Notes: a model not told the origin generated them from the sequence alone. Counted from the stretch's first letter, positions 17,425 to 25,234 are shown. The stretch is DNA of 33,844 nt from Xanthobacteraceae bacterium (GCA_031291475.1 JARLIY010000127.1:1-33844), one strand, 5' to 3'. Translations and numbers: made by a program.

Positions 17425-17718
17425 CAGTTCATTCGCCCTGACAAGGCCTTCGATGCCGAAGCGACCGCCGTGCTGATCGCGGCGTATGAGAAGGCCATCG
17501 GCGGGATCGAGAGCAAACATTTGCCGGACATCATGCGCGAAGTCGCGGCACGGCGCATCATCGCGTTTGCCGCGAAGGGCGAGCGCGACCCGGATCGTTT
17601 GTGCGCCGTGGCGCTGGCGGCCATCGCCAAAACGAACGCCAGAGCCAAGCCCAAGTCGAACGCCGGCTCCTACGAGTGCGTCATTGCGGCCCCAATTTCG
17701 GATCGCGCAACGCCGTAA
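17410..17718 (+). CDS. Small hypothetical protein
   Basis: From TTG 17410 the frame reads MGKILQFIRPDKAFDAEATAVLIAAYEKAI and continues to about 102 residues. It has an alpha-helical middle (DIMREVAARRIIAFAAKGERDPDRLCAVALAAI) and a low-complexity tail after residue 80. It resembles short proteins I recall from Bradyrhizobium relatives but has no known function. The start is uncertain: the frame remains open far upstream, but that part lies inside the preceding gene and is not protein-like. No good ribosome site precedes TTG, and the 13-bp duplication falls on the start. Confidence 0.5.
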   Translation: MGKILQFIRPDKAFDAEATAVLIAAYEKAIGGIESKHLPDIMREVAARRIIAFAAKGERDPDRLCAVALAAIAKTNARAKPKSNAGSYECVIAAPISDRATP

Positions 17719-17763
17719 CGGCGGCCGAATTGTCCATATAAAGAGAATGTGGAATCCGCCGCC

Positions 17764-17791
17764 TTGCCACACAGGAGGCCCGGTCTATAAT
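17764..17791 (+). promoter_or_regulatory. Sigma-70-type promoter of purEK
   Basis: TTGCCA (17764-17769) and a perfect TATAAT (17786-17791) are separated by 16 bp, predicting transcription from about 17798, some 37 nt before the purE start. Confidence 0.65.
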
Positions 17792-17808
17792 CCGGCGCTT
17801 CCTTCGCG

Positions 17809-17836
17809 CAGGGGTTTTTCTTCAGGGGTTTTTCTT
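17809..17836 (+). repeat. Perfect 14-bp tandem duplication over the purE ribosome site
   Basis: The unit caggggtttttctt occurs twice (17809-17822, 17823-17836). Each copy carries AGGGG, so the ribosome site is doubled; the second copy ends inside the TTG start codon. Confidence 0.9.
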
Positions 17837-18362
17837 GGCGCCGGCGGGAGCGAAATCCGTAGCCATTATCATGGGCAGCCAGTCCGATTGGCAGACCATG
17901 AAGCACGCCGCCGAGACGCTTGACGCGTTGGGCGTCGCTTACGATTCGCGCATTGTCTCCGCCCACCGTACGCCCGAGCGGCTCTACGCCTTCGCCAAGG
18001 GGGCGAAAGCCGCCGGCTTCAAAGTGATCATTGCCGGCGCCGGCGGCGCCGCGCATTTGCCCGGCATGACCGCTTCCCTCACCAGCCTGCCGGTCTTCGG
18101 CGTGCCGATCGAGTCGAAGGCGTTGTCCGGGCAGGATTCGCTCTATTCCATCGTACAGATGCCGCCCGGCATCCCGGTCGGCACGCTGGCGATCGGACAA
18201 CCCGGCGCCATCAATGCGGCTTTACTCGCGGCCAGCGTCTTGGCGCTGGGCGATCGGAAGCTTGGCAAACGCCTCGAAGCGTGGCGGGCGCGGCAGACCG
18301 CCGCCGTCGCCGAACAGCCCAAAGATACTGCCAAGGATACTACTAAGGATTCCGGCGCGTGA
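17835..18362 (+). CDS. purE: N5-carboxyaminoimidazole ribonucleotide mutase PurE
   Basis: PurE converts N5-CAIR to CAIR in purine synthesis and works after PurK. The 175-residue protein shows [12 protein letters not shown] near 8, [13 protein letters not shown] near 37 with the catalytic His, [12 protein letters not shown] near 67 and [16 protein letters not shown] near 105, as expected for the bacterial class I enzyme. The TTG start at 17835 is the only codon that keeps the first beta strand; AGGGG lies 6 nt upstream. The last 20 residues form a polar repetitive tail ([12 protein letters not shown]) encoded by near-repeats of aaggatact, and are probably disordered. The stop overlaps the purK start (GTGA). 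Confidence 0.95.
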   Translation: MAPAGAKSVAIIMGSQSDWQTMKHAAETLDALGVAYDSRIVSAHRTPERLYAFAKGAKAAGFKVIIAGAGGAAHLPGMTASLTSLPVFGVPIESKALSGQDSLYSIVQMPPGIPVGTLAIGQPGAINAALLAASVLALGDRKLGKRLEAWRARQTAAVAEQPKDTAKDTTKDSGA

Positions 18363-19441
18363 GCATCGCCGCGCCCGTGCTCGAGGCCGGGGCCACCATC
18401 GGCATCCTCGGCAGCGGCCAGCTTGGCCGCATGCTGGCGCTGGCCGCGGCGCGGCTCGGCTTTAAGTGTCACATCTTCGCCCCCGATCCGGACTCGCCCG
18501 CCTTCGACGTCGTGCGCCGGGTGACCTGCACCGATTATGCAGACACGGAGGCGCTCGGCCGCTTCGCCTCCGAGGTCGACGTCGTCACTTACGAGTTCGA
18601 GAATGTGCCGGCGGAAGCCGCGATGTTTCTCGCCGCGCGCGTTCCGGTGCTGCCCGATCCGGGCGTGCTGGCGACCACGCAGGACCGGCTTGCAGAAAAG
18701 GACTTCGTCGCCGCGTTCGGCATCGGCACGGCGCCCTATGAAGCGGTATCGGCGCCGGCCGAATTGACCGCGGCACTCGACCGGATCGGCCGGCCAGCGG
18801 TGCTCAAAACGCGCCGCTTCGGTTACGACGGCAAGGGTCAGGCGACGATCAGGGACGGCACCTCTGCCGAAGCCGCCTGGCGCGAGGTCGGCGGACAACC
18901 CTCGATCCTCGAAGCTTTCGTACCATTCGCCCGCGAGGTTTCCATCATTGCCGCGCGCGGAACCGACGGCGCGGTCGAATGCTTCGACGTGACCGAGAAC
19001 GAGCACCGCGACCATATTCTGAAAATTTCGCGGGTGCCCGCCGCCGTGTCCGCAGCCACGGCAGAGGAAGCGCGACGCATCGCCGGAACGATTGCGCAAA
19101 AATTCGCCTATGTCGGCGTCCTGGCAGTGGAGTTGTTCGTGCTGCGCGACGGCGGCCTTCTGGTCAACGAGATCGCGCCGCGGGTGCATAATTCCGGCCA
19201 TTGGACGCTTGACGGCACCTCGGTGTCGCAATTCGAGCAGCATATCCGGGCGGTGGCCGGCTGGCCGCTGGCCAAGCCCGTCCGCCGCGGCCGGGTGGAG
19301 ATGATCAACCTCATCGGCAGCGAGGTGGAGGATTATCGGTCCTGGCTCACAATTCCCGGCGCCGCCGTGCATCTCTACGGCAAGACGACGGTTCGGCCCG
19401 GCCGCAAGATGGGGCATGTGACGCGGGTTTTCGCCGAATGA
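18359..19441 (+). CDS. purK: N5-carboxyaminoimidazole ribonucleotide synthetase PurK
   Basis: PurK uses ATP and bicarbonate to make N5-CAIR from AIR, the substrate of PurE. The 360-residue ATP-grasp protein has an N-terminal [13 protein letters not shown] dinucleotide-like motif near 14, the ATP-binding lysine region RFGYDGKGQ near 155, and metal ligands in [28 protein letters not shown] near 255-285. GTG is the start, overlapping purE by 4 nt, so the two are translationally coupled and share the promoter at 17764. Confidence 0.96.
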   Translation: MSIAAPVLEAGATIGILGSGQLGRMLALAAARLGFKCHIFAPDPDSPAFDVVRRVTCTDYADTEALGRFASEVDVVTYEFENVPAEAAMFLAARVPVLPDPGVLATTQDRLAEKDFVAAFGIGTAPYEAVSAPAELTAALDRIGRPAVLKTRRFGYDGKGQATIRDGTSAEAAWREVGGQPSILEAFVPFAREVSIIAARGTDGAVECFDVTENEHRDHILKISRVPAAVSAATAEEARRIAGTIAQKFAYVGVLAVELFVLRDGGLLVNEIAPRVHNSGHWTLDGTSVSQFEQHIRAVAGWPLAKPVRRGRVEMINLIGSEVEDYRSWLTIPGAAVHLYGKTTVRPGRKMGHVTRVFAE

Positions 19442-19479
19442 CCGACGGCGGTGGCCCCCCGGCGGCGGATCGGCCCGAC

Positions 19480-19509
19480 TTGTGGACTTGGTCCGGCATT
19501 TCTGCTACA
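19480..19509 (+). promoter_or_regulatory. Possible promoter of rpsU
   Basis: TTGTGG (19480-19485) and GCTACA (19504-19509) are 18 bp apart, a modest sigma-70 match about 90 bp before the rpsU start. Confidence 0.35.
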
Positions 19510-19521
19510 GAACGCCCCAAG

Positions 19522-19549
19522 GCGGCGCGGGCATTAACGCTTGCGCCGC
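19522..19549 (+). promoter_or_regulatory. Hairpin in the rpsU leader
   Basis: Arms gcggcgc (19522-19528) and gcgccgc (19543-19549) are perfectly complementary with a 14-nt loop. It is followed by ctattccattt, so it may be a purEK terminator or a leader attenuator of rpsU. Confidence 0.45.
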
Positions 19550-19598
19550 TATTCCATTTACGGCGCACGTTACGGAGCGCACTGAACTAGGAGGATGC

Positions 19599-19892
19599 GT
19601 GCAGGTTCTCGTTCGCGACAATAATGTCGACCAGGCCCTCAAGGCGCTGAAGAAGAAGATGCAGCGCGAGGGCATTTTCCGCGAGATGAAGCTTCGCGGC
19701 CACTACGAAAAACCCTCGGAAAGAAAGGCGCGCGAGAAGGCGGAGGCGATCCGTCGCGCCCGCAAGCTTGCGCGCAAGCGCCTGCAGCGCGAAGGCCTGT
19801 TGCCGATGAAACCGAAGCCGACCACCGGCCCCGGCGCGGGCGCCGGCCCCGGCAGGTCGGGACCGCCGCGGACGCCCCGTTTCGGCTTCTGA
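19599..19892 (+). CDS. rpsU: Small ribosomal subunit protein bS21
   Basis: From GTG 19599, with an excellent AGGAGG 4-5 nt upstream, the 97-residue protein starts [20 protein letters not shown] and has the bS21 core [20 protein letters not shown] followed by a long basic helix ([19 protein letters not shown]). bS21 sits near the 3' end of 16S rRNA on the 30S platform and helps initiation. The last 25 residues are a Pro/Gly/Ala tail absent from the 70-residue enterobacterial protein. The frame stays open upstream to 19482, but the ribosome site and the family N-terminus fix the start. A strong terminator follows, and purEK lies upstream. Confidence 0.95.
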   Translation: MQVLVRDNNVDQALKALKKKMQREGIFREMKLRGHYEKPSERKAREKAEAIRRARKLARKRLQREGLLPMKPKPTTGPGAGAGPGRSGPPRTPRFGF

Positions 19893-19929
19893 GCCTGAAA
19901 CGCGTTTTCGCCGACGGCGCGGATTGCTG

Positions 19930-19968
19930 GAGCCCTGTTGGCAAAGCCAATAGGGCTCTAGCCATTTT
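19930..19968 (+). terminator. Rho-independent terminator of rpsU
   Basis: Arms gagccctgttggc (19930-19942) and gccaatagggctc (19946-19958) form a 13-bp stem with one G-U pair and an AAA loop, followed by TTTT at 19965-19968. Confidence 0.8.
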
Positions 19969-19972
19969 AAGT

Positions 19973-20022
19973 GAGCATGATCTTGTCCGAAAACCTGGCG
20001 CCACTTTTCGGGAATCATGCTT
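19973..20022. repeat. Short dispersed palindromic repeat of Hyphomicrobiales type
   Basis: The 50-bp unit has ends gagcatgat and atcatgctt and a core containing ttgtccgaaaacc and acttttcggga. I recall near-identical intergenic repeats in many Bradyrhizobium and Rhodopseudomonas genomes. Only one copy is seen in this window. Confidence 0.65.
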
Positions 20023-20172
20023 CGGCCCGCGCGTTCTTTTTTTGCAGCGGCGCCGGGCCATCGCGCGCTTGCGGCGTGCCCTTCCCAGCGAACTTCGCGT
20101 AAAATGCGCCAGCAAGACGTTGCGAACTTCGTTATGGGGATATGAGGGGCGCTGCGGCACCGCGAGTATCGG

Positions 20173-21063
20173 ATGACGGGACCGGCGTTCGGCAAAGGTA
20201 AGCATCGGGGGAGCGGGACGGTGCGGCGTGCGGCGCCGGCGCTCGGCGTGCTGGGAATTCTGGCGCTCGCCGGCTGCTCGGTCCTCGGCAGTCCGGATTC
20301 GCCGGAAAAAGACGACGCCCCCTACACGACCTCGCAATCGAATCTGGCGTCGCTTACCGAGGTCATTCAAAAACATCCCGACGATCCGCAAGCCTACAAT
20401 ACCCGCGGCTCGGTGCTCGCCGAAGCCGGCCGCAGCGAGGGTGCGCTCGCCGATTTCAACAAGGCGATCAGCCTCGATCCCAATTACGCGCAAGCTTATG
20501 CCAACCGCGCTCTGCTCTATCGCCAGGCCAACAAGCTCGAGCTAGCGCTCGCCGACTACAACAAGGCGCTGTCGATCGACGCTTCCTACGCGCCCGCTTA
20601 TCTCGGCCGCGGCATCATCTACCGCCAGCAAGGCCTCAGCATGCAGGCGCTCGGCGATTTCAACAAGGCGATCGCGCTGCGGCCCGACAACATGCAGGCC
20701 TATTATCAGCGCGGCCTGCTCTACCAGAGCCAGCATCAACACCAATTCGCCATCGACGATTTCTCCACGGCGATCGGGCTTGCCAAGCAGAAGGCCGAGC
20801 CCTATGTGGCGCGCGCGCTGAGCTATCTCGCGGTCGGCGACGCCAAGGCGGCGGCGAGCGACCTCGACGAGGCCGTGCAGATCGATCCGTCGAACCAGCA
20901 GGCGTGGACCAGCCGCGGGCTCGCTTACGAGCGCCTCGGGCAAAGGAACAAAGCGGCCGGCTCCTACGCGAAAGCGCTCAACATCAACGACAAGTATGAG
21001 CCGGCGCGCACCGGATTTGCCCGCGTCGGCGGCAAGGTCGGGGAATCCTACGAAACTTTCTAA
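20173..21063 (+). CDS. TPR-repeat lipoprotein
   Basis: The protein has a lipobox LALAGC followed by Ser, so it should be exported and lipidated, and then about six to seven 34-residue tetratricopeptide repeats covering residues 65-285 (for example AYNTRGSVLAEAGRSEGALA and AYANRALLYRQANKLELALA). It probably acts as a periplasmic protein-protein scaffold; no partner is indicated. The ATG at 20173 gives 296 residues, but GTG at 20221, with GGAG upstream, yields a typical short signal peptide (MRRAAPALGVLGILALAGC) and is an equally good start. The neighbours are not obviously related. Confidence 0.9.
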   Translation: MTGPAFGKGKHRGSGTVRRAAPALGVLGILALAGCSVLGSPDSPEKDDAPYTTSQSNLASLTEVIQKHPDDPQAYNTRGSVLAEAGRSEGALADFNKAISLDPNYAQAYANRALLYRQANKLELALADYNKALSIDASYAPAYLGRGIIYRQQGLSMQALGDFNKAIALRPDNMQAYYQRGLLYQSQHQHQFAIDDFSTAIGLAKQKAEPYVARALSYLAVGDAKAAASDLDEAVQIDPSNQQAWTSRGLAYERLGQRNKAAGSYAKALNINDKYEPARTGFARVGGKVGESYETF

Positions 21064-21103
21064 ACGGATCGGCCATGACATGCGGCCGAACGCGGAGGCG
21101 GCG

Positions 21104-21469
21104 ATGACCATCACGCTCAACCACACCATCGTCCCGGCGCGCGACAAAGCCGCCGCGGCCAAGTTTTTCGCCGACATTTTCGGCCTCAAGCGCGGCCGCA
21201 CCGGCTATTTCGCGCCGGTCAAGGTCAACAAAGCGCTGACGCTGTTGTTCGACGACGACGACAAGTTCGAGAGCCATCACTACGCTTTCCACGTCAGCAA
21301 CCGCGAATTCGACGCCATCCTGCGCCGCATCAAGGCGGCGAAAATCAGCTATGGCAGCGCGCCCTGGAGTCTCGACGACGGCAAGCTCAACGATTGGGGC
21401 GGCGGCCGCGGCGTCTACTTTGGCGATCCGAACGGCCACGTGCTCGAATTGATGACCGTGCCGCAATAG
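21104..21469 (+). CDS. VOC-family (glyoxalase/dioxygenase superfamily) protein
   Basis: The 121-residue protein is a vicinal-oxygen-chelate fold: MTITLNHTIVPARDK with a His ligand near 7, FFADIFGLKRGRTGYFAPVKV, then HHYAFHVSNREFDAIL with a His near 60, and YFGDPNGHVLELMTV, whose Glu near 116 is the usual third ligand. It probably binds a divalent metal; the substrate is unknown. The start ATG has GGAGG 6 nt upstream. It lies 40 bp after the TPR gene on the same strand and may be co-transcribed; a palindromic repeat follows the stop codon. Confidence 0.88.
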   Translation: MTITLNHTIVPARDKAAAAKFFADIFGLKRGRTGYFAPVKVNKALTLLFDDDDKFESHHYAFHVSNREFDAILRRIKAAKISYGSAPWSLDDGKLNDWGGGRGVYFGDPNGHVLELMTVPQ

Positions 21470-21473
21470 GACG

Positions 21474-21612
21474 CGTCATTCCGGATTGCCGCCACGGTCC
21501 GGCCCGAAGTAGCCGGCCCGATGACAGGCTCCGCGGCAAGTCCGGAATCCATATTCACGAATCGTGGTTATGGGAGTCCGGGCTCCTCGCTTCGCTCGGC
21601 CCCGGAATGACG
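21474..21612. repeat. 139-bp intergenic palindromic repeat element
   Basis: Perfect 11-bp terminal inverted repeats cgtcattccgg (21474-21484) and ccggaatgacg (21602-21612) enclose an inner palindrome (cggaatccata against tatgggagtccg). It resembles the ATTCCGG/ATGGATTCC repeats I recall from Bradyrhizobium, Nitrobacter and Afipia. It fills the gap between convergent genes and could act as a two-way terminator. Confidence 0.7.
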
Positions 21613-21621
21613 ACGGGTTGC

Positions 21622-22455
21622 CTAGTCCAATTCGCCGGCGAGGAAGCGGCCGACGGCGTGCAGCGCGCCGTTGGCGTCGAGATCCTCATGATCGCCGTCG
21701 ATGAAACGCACGATATGCCTGGGCGCTTTGGTCAGCTCGAACATCCGCTCGCCCATGGCGAACGGCACGATGCGGTCGTGCATGCCGTGGAGGATAAGAA
21801 CGGGCGCGGTGATTTTTCCGATGCGTTCGTCGGAGCGGTATTGATCCTTCATCAGGAGCCGCACCGGCATGTACCAATACCGCACGGCGGCAACCGCGGC
21901 CGCCGAGGTAAACGGCGCTTCGAGGATGACGCGGCCGACCGGCTTTTCCGCGGCAAACGGCACGGCAATCCCGCTGCCGAGCGACTCGCCCCAGAGCACC
22001 AGCTGTTGCGCCCTGTAGCGCGCGGCGGCGAAGGCGTAAGCCGCTTCGCCGTCGGCGAGCAGGCCCGCTTCGCTCGGGCTGCCGCTCGAACCGCCGTAGC
22101 CGCGATATTCGACGGCGACGAGGCCGATGCCGTCGCCGATCATTTTGCGAAAGCGGTCCACGCGGTAGCGCAGCGCGCCGCCATTGCCGTGGAAATAAAG
22201 GATCACCGGCTTGTCGTCGCGTGGCGGCGCATGCCAGGCGATGATGCGCACGCCGTCGGCTGCGGTGAGCGATATTTCCTGGGCTTCGGGCAAGCCGGCC
22301 TGCGCCGGCGTCGTATGGATCGTTTCCGGGAAATACATCATCGAGCGCTGCCCTACATAGAGAAGCGCGGCCAGGCCGAGATAGAGGCAGATCAAGATCG
22401 CGGCGACGGCCATGAGCAACCGTAGCGCCCGGCGGCGCCACAGCGCGCGCGACAT
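21622..22455 (-). CDS. Membrane-anchored alpha/beta hydrolase (BEM46/ABHD13-like)
   Basis: From the ATG at 22455 the protein is 277 residues with one N-terminal membrane helix (residues about 12-35), so the hydrolase domain is probably periplasmic or membrane-associated. Motifs are the oxyanion HGNGG near 90, the nucleophile elbow LWGESLGSG near 157 with Ser, the acid in HGMHDRIVP near 229 and the His in DGDHEDLDANG near 258. This is the complete catalytic triad of the BEM46-like group; the substrate is unknown. A GTG at 22572 would add 39 Ala/Arg-rich residues and is less likely. It is convergent with the VOC gene across the 139-bp repeat. Confidence 0.86.
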   Translation of the reverse strand: MSRALWRRRALRLLMAVAAILICLYLGLAALLYVGQRSMMYFPETIHTTPAQAGLPEAQEISLTAADGVRIIAWHAPPRDDKPVILYFHGNGGALRYRVDRFRKMIGDGIGLVAVEYRGYGGSSGSPSEAGLLADGEAAYAFAAARYRAQQLVLWGESLGSGIAVPFAAEKPVGRVILEAPFTSAAAVAAVRYWYMPVRLLMKDQYRSDERIGKITAPVLILHGMHDRIVPFAMGERMFELTKAPRHIVRFIDGDHEDLDANGALHAVGRFLAGELD

Positions 22456-22659
22456 GTCGACCCGCAGGCGCGCGGCTAGCGCGCGCGACGCGGCGGCGGC
22501 ACGCTGAAGAAACGCCTGCGCGCCGTCGGCGCCGCTTACTCCTGCATCACGCCGGAAAGACAGGGAGCACACGATCGGGCCTCTCGCCTTATTGCGTCGT
22601 CAAGTCCGCCTTATGGCACACGGCCGTCGCAACGGTATGACCGCGCCATTGCACCGGCA

Positions 22660-22698
22660 CACAAAACAAACCGGCCGGCTTTCCCAAGCCGGCCGGTT
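22660..22698 (-). terminator. Rho-independent terminator of the PPPPGYY gene
   Basis: A perfect 13-bp stem, aaccggccggctt (22669-22681) and aagccggccggtt (22686-22698), has a 4-nt loop. Read on the minus strand it is followed by tgttttgtg, just past the stop at 22725. Confidence 0.8.
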
Positions 22699-22724
22699 GA
22701 AATCTTCAACGTCGTGCCACGCGA

Positions 22725-23072
22725 TCAGGGACAGACCTGAACGGTCCGCCACTGATAGCCATAGCCGTCAACCCAAACCTTGCGATGTCCCCAGTGACAG
22801 CCGGGGGCCAACTGCGCGTAGGCTGGGGGCGGAGGATAGTAGGCGCCCGGAGGCGGCGGATAATATCCGGGAGGCGGTGGCGGATAGTAACCGGGAGGCG
22901 GCGGCGGGCTGTTGGCGATGGCGCTGCCGACGATCGCGCCGGCGGCGACACCGCCGAGAATGCCTGCGCCGACTACGCAGCCGATACAGCCGGCGTTTGC
23001 CGGGGCCGGGGCGGCCAATGCGGCAAGGCCGATGCCCGCGGCGCCAACAAGCGCTATGAGCGACTTATGCAT
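22725..23072 (-). CDS. Small exported PPPPGYY-repeat, glycine-zipper protein
   Basis: The 115-residue protein has a clear Sec signal (MHKSLIALVGAAGIGLAALA with cleavage near ANA-G at 27-28), a Gly/Ala zipper (VVGAGILGGVAAGAIVGSAIA) near 34-54, then proline-rich repeats of the PPPPPGYYP type near 56-85, and a C-terminal GCHWGHRKVWVDGYGYQWR segment with two Cys around it. It is probably an envelope or outer-membrane-associated protein; the function is unknown. GAGGAG lies 6-7 nt upstream of the ATG. The next gene (23294) has the same plan, so the two may be functionally linked. Confidence 0.82.
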   Translation of the reverse strand: MHKSLIALVGAAGIGLAALAAPAPANAGCIGCVVGAGILGGVAAGAIVGSAIANSPPPPPGYYPPPPPGYYPPPPGAYYPPPPAYAQLAPGCHWGHRKVWVDGYGYQWRTVQVCP

Positions 23073-23237
23073 GTGGTCTCCTCAAGCGATCGGCCGGGTG
23101 CCGATCCGGAACGTGAATGAGCGGAAGTCCCCGTCAACCCCCGAATTCCTAGTCGCCTCCATCGCCCATAGAGACGCCAATCTTTGGCAGAAGTTTGGTA
23201 CCGAATTCTATTCCGCCACCGTAAACGAAAGTTAAGG

Positions 23238-23258
23238 CGTTCTCCCGGCGGGGGAACG
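23238..23258 (-). terminator. Terminator-like hairpin after the Gly/Tyr-rich gene
   Basis: Arms cgttctccc (23238-23246) and gggggaacg (23250-23258) pair with one G-U and a 3-nt loop. The following minus-strand sequence (ccttaactttcg) is only mildly T-rich. Confidence 0.5.
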
Positions 23259-23293
23259 TGTTTTCGCCAGCGAAACCCGAAGCCGTGGGCCTA

Positions 23294-23596
23294 CTAACAG
23301 GCCCGCACCCAGGCGTAGCCGTTCCACACGCGCCGGCAGCCCGGCCCGTAATAGGGATACGGCCCATAGGGATAGTAGGGGCCATAGCCGTAATAATAGG
23401 GGGCGGCGAGCGCGCCGCCGATCAGAGCACCGGCGACGAACGGGCCGGGACCCCAGCCCCAGCCGCCGCGCCAGCCGTAGCCGTAGCCACCGCGACCCCA
23501 ACCGCCGCCATAGCGGGCGTCGGCCGTGCTGGATGTCGCCAGCGCCGCCACCCCGATGGCCGCGATCGCGACAATAGCCGTCAGAAACTTCCTCAT
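23294..23596 (-). CDS. Small exported Gly/Tyr-rich protein
   Basis: This 100-residue protein has a Sec signal (MRKFLTAIVAIAAIGVAALA, cleavage near ADA), a Gly/Trp/Tyr-rich part (GGWGRGGYGYGWRGGW), a short glycine zipper (AGALIGGALAAPYYYG), a Tyr/Pro run and a C-terminal pair of Cys in CRRVWNGYAWVRAC. The layout, signal-zipper-aromatic/proline run-terminal W and Cys, matches that of the protein at 22725. It is probably in the envelope. GAGGTGA is 5 nt upstream of the ATG. There is no known function. Confidence 0.82.
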   Translation of the reverse strand: MRKFLTAIVAIAAIGVAALATSSTADARYGGGWGRGGYGYGWRGGWGWGPGPFVAGALIGGALAAPYYYGYGPYYPYGPYPYYGPGCRRVWNGYAWVRAC

Positions 23597-23749
23597 GGAA
23601 TCACCTCAAACACTTGGTTGGTTGGTTTTTCATGCACTCAAACCCGATCCCTGAGCCTAAGTTCCCATTTATTGGTGAATGCTGACTGAACGATTAGGCC
23701 TGAATAAGGCCATCATTTGCCGACCGCCAGCAATCCGGGGCAGCGGGTT

Positions 23750-24409
23750 ATGACGATGACTTACGCCATCGGCGATATCCACGGCTCGCTGCGTATGCTG
23801 CGCGCCCTGATCGCCCGTTGCCGGCAGCATGCCGGCGGTCGGCCGATGACGTTCGTCTTCCTCGGCGATTACATCGATCGTGGGCCCGACAGTGCGGGCG
23901 TCGTGCGCGCGGTGATGGATCTCCAGTCGGAAATGCCGGATCGCGTTGTCGCGCTTAAGGGCAACCATGAAGCGATGGCGCTCGACGTGATCGACGGCAC
24001 GGCGCCGGCGGATTTTTGGCTCACGCAGGGCGGCGCCGAAACACTGCGGAGCTACGGCGCCGACAGCGCCGGCAAACTGCCCGAAGATCTTGTGCGATGG
24101 CTGCGCTCGCTGCGGCTTTACTACGACGACGGCCGCCGTTTTTTCGTCCACGCCGGAATCGATCCGAAACAGCCGCTCGATGCGCAAAGCAAGCATGACC
24201 TCATCTGGATCAGAGAGCCGTTCCTTTCCGACGGCCGGGATCATGGACGGCTGATCGTGCACGGTCACACGCCGCTGACCGACGGCGCGCCGGATCTGCG
24301 CGGCAATCGCTTGAACCTCGATACCGCGGCCGTATTCGGCGGCCCGCTGACGGCGGCAATCTTCACCGACACCGAAACGAAGCCGAGCGGATTCCTTCAG
24401 GTCGAGTGA
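23750..24409 (+). CDS. Metallophosphoesterase (PPP-type serine/threonine phosphatase-like)
   Basis: The protein has all calcineurin-type metal motifs: GDIHG near residue 8, GDYIDRGPDS near 42, GNHEAM near 75, HAGID near 135 and VHGHTPL near 168. This is the order seen in bacterial PPP phosphatases such as lambda phosphatase and in diadenosine tetraphosphatase-like enzymes, so it could dephosphorylate proteins or nucleotides. It is cytoplasmic. I choose ATG 23750; ATG 23756 is also possible, and a longer TTG start at 23717 adds residues outside the domain. It is divergent from the exported-protein gene at 23596. Confidence 0.88.
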   Translation: MTMTYAIGDIHGSLRMLRALIARCRQHAGGRPMTFVFLGDYIDRGPDSAGVVRAVMDLQSEMPDRVVALKGNHEAMALDVIDGTAPADFWLTQGGAETLRSYGADSAGKLPEDLVRWLRSLRLYYDDGRRFFVHAGIDPKQPLDAQSKHDLIWIREPFLSDGRDHGRLIVHGHTPLTDGAPDLRGNRLNLDTAAVFGGPLTAAIFTDTETKPSGFLQVE

Positions 24410-24505
24410 ACCAAAGCCACGGCGAAACGGGCCTTTAGCCCCCTGCGTCAATCCGTCGCACGGGCCGCTGAGCTAAGCTTCTCTCCCGATTCGAGGCGGG
24501 CTTTC

Positions 24506-25234
24506 GTGAAACGACAACCGGCAAGACCGCCCAAGGGATCGTTGGCGCCGCCGCGGCGACCCGCCCGATTACTCAAGCCGAGCAAAAGTCGCCGCGGTAG
24601 AGTCCAAACGAAAACGACGAAGCCGCACTGGCGCGCGCTGGCGATTGAACGTGCCGCCGAGGTTGCGCGGCTTGCCGCCGAGCTCGAAACGTCGCGCGCC
24701 CGCATCGGCGAGCTTGAGGCGCGGATCGACGTCGACCCGCTCACCGAGACGCTCAACCGCCGCGGCTTCGAACGCGAGCTCAAGCGCTCGCTCGCTTACG
24801 TCAAGCGCTACGGCGCAAGCGCGGCGCTGGTTTTTCTCGATCTCGACGATTTCAAGCCGGTCAACGATCGCCACGGTCATGCCGCCGGCGACGCCATGCT
24901 CAAGGCGATCACCGCCGCGCTGGTTCGCAACGTGCGCGCTTCCGACGTGGTCGCGCGCATCGGCGGCGACGAGTTCGTCGTGCTGTTATGGAATGTGCGC
25001 GACGCCGACGCCGCGGCCAAAGCCGCCGCGCTCGAGGCTCTCGTGCAGGCGACGCCGGTGCGCTTTCGTTCCTCGACGCTGGCCGTTGGCGCGTCCGCGG
25101 GAATGGCGTTCCTCGGCCCGCGCGACACGCCCGCGGCGGTGCTGGCCCGCGCCGACGCGGCGATGTATGCGCGCAAAGCGGAGAAGAATACCTCTCCCCG
25201 CAAGCGGGCAAAGGTATTGCTGCTCACGCGATAA
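24506..25234 (+). CDS. GGDEF-domain diguanylate cyclase
   Basis: The 242-residue protein starts at GTG with a very basic tail of about 40 residues, then a coiled-coil-like helix (EVARLAAELETSRARIGELEARI) and a GGDEF domain beginning DPLTETLNRRGFERELKR. The active-site GGDEF is intact near 163, and the inhibitory site RASD lies exactly five residues before it, so c-di-GMP synthesis with product inhibition is likely. There is no transmembrane or recognised sensor domain; the coiled coil may control dimerisation. Its 3' end overlaps the convergent DUF465 gene by 11 nt. Confidence 0.9.
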   Translation: MKRQPARPPKGSLAPPRRPARLLKPSKSRRGRVQTKTTKPHWRALAIERAAEVARLAAELETSRARIGELEARIDVDPLTETLNRRGFERELKRSLAYVKRYGASAALVFLDLDDFKPVNDRHGHAAGDAMLKAITAALVRNVRASDVVARIGGDEFVVLLWNVRDADAAAKAAALEALVQATPVRFRSSTLAVGASAGMAFLGPRDTPAAVLARADAAMYARKAEKNTSPRKRAKVLLLTR

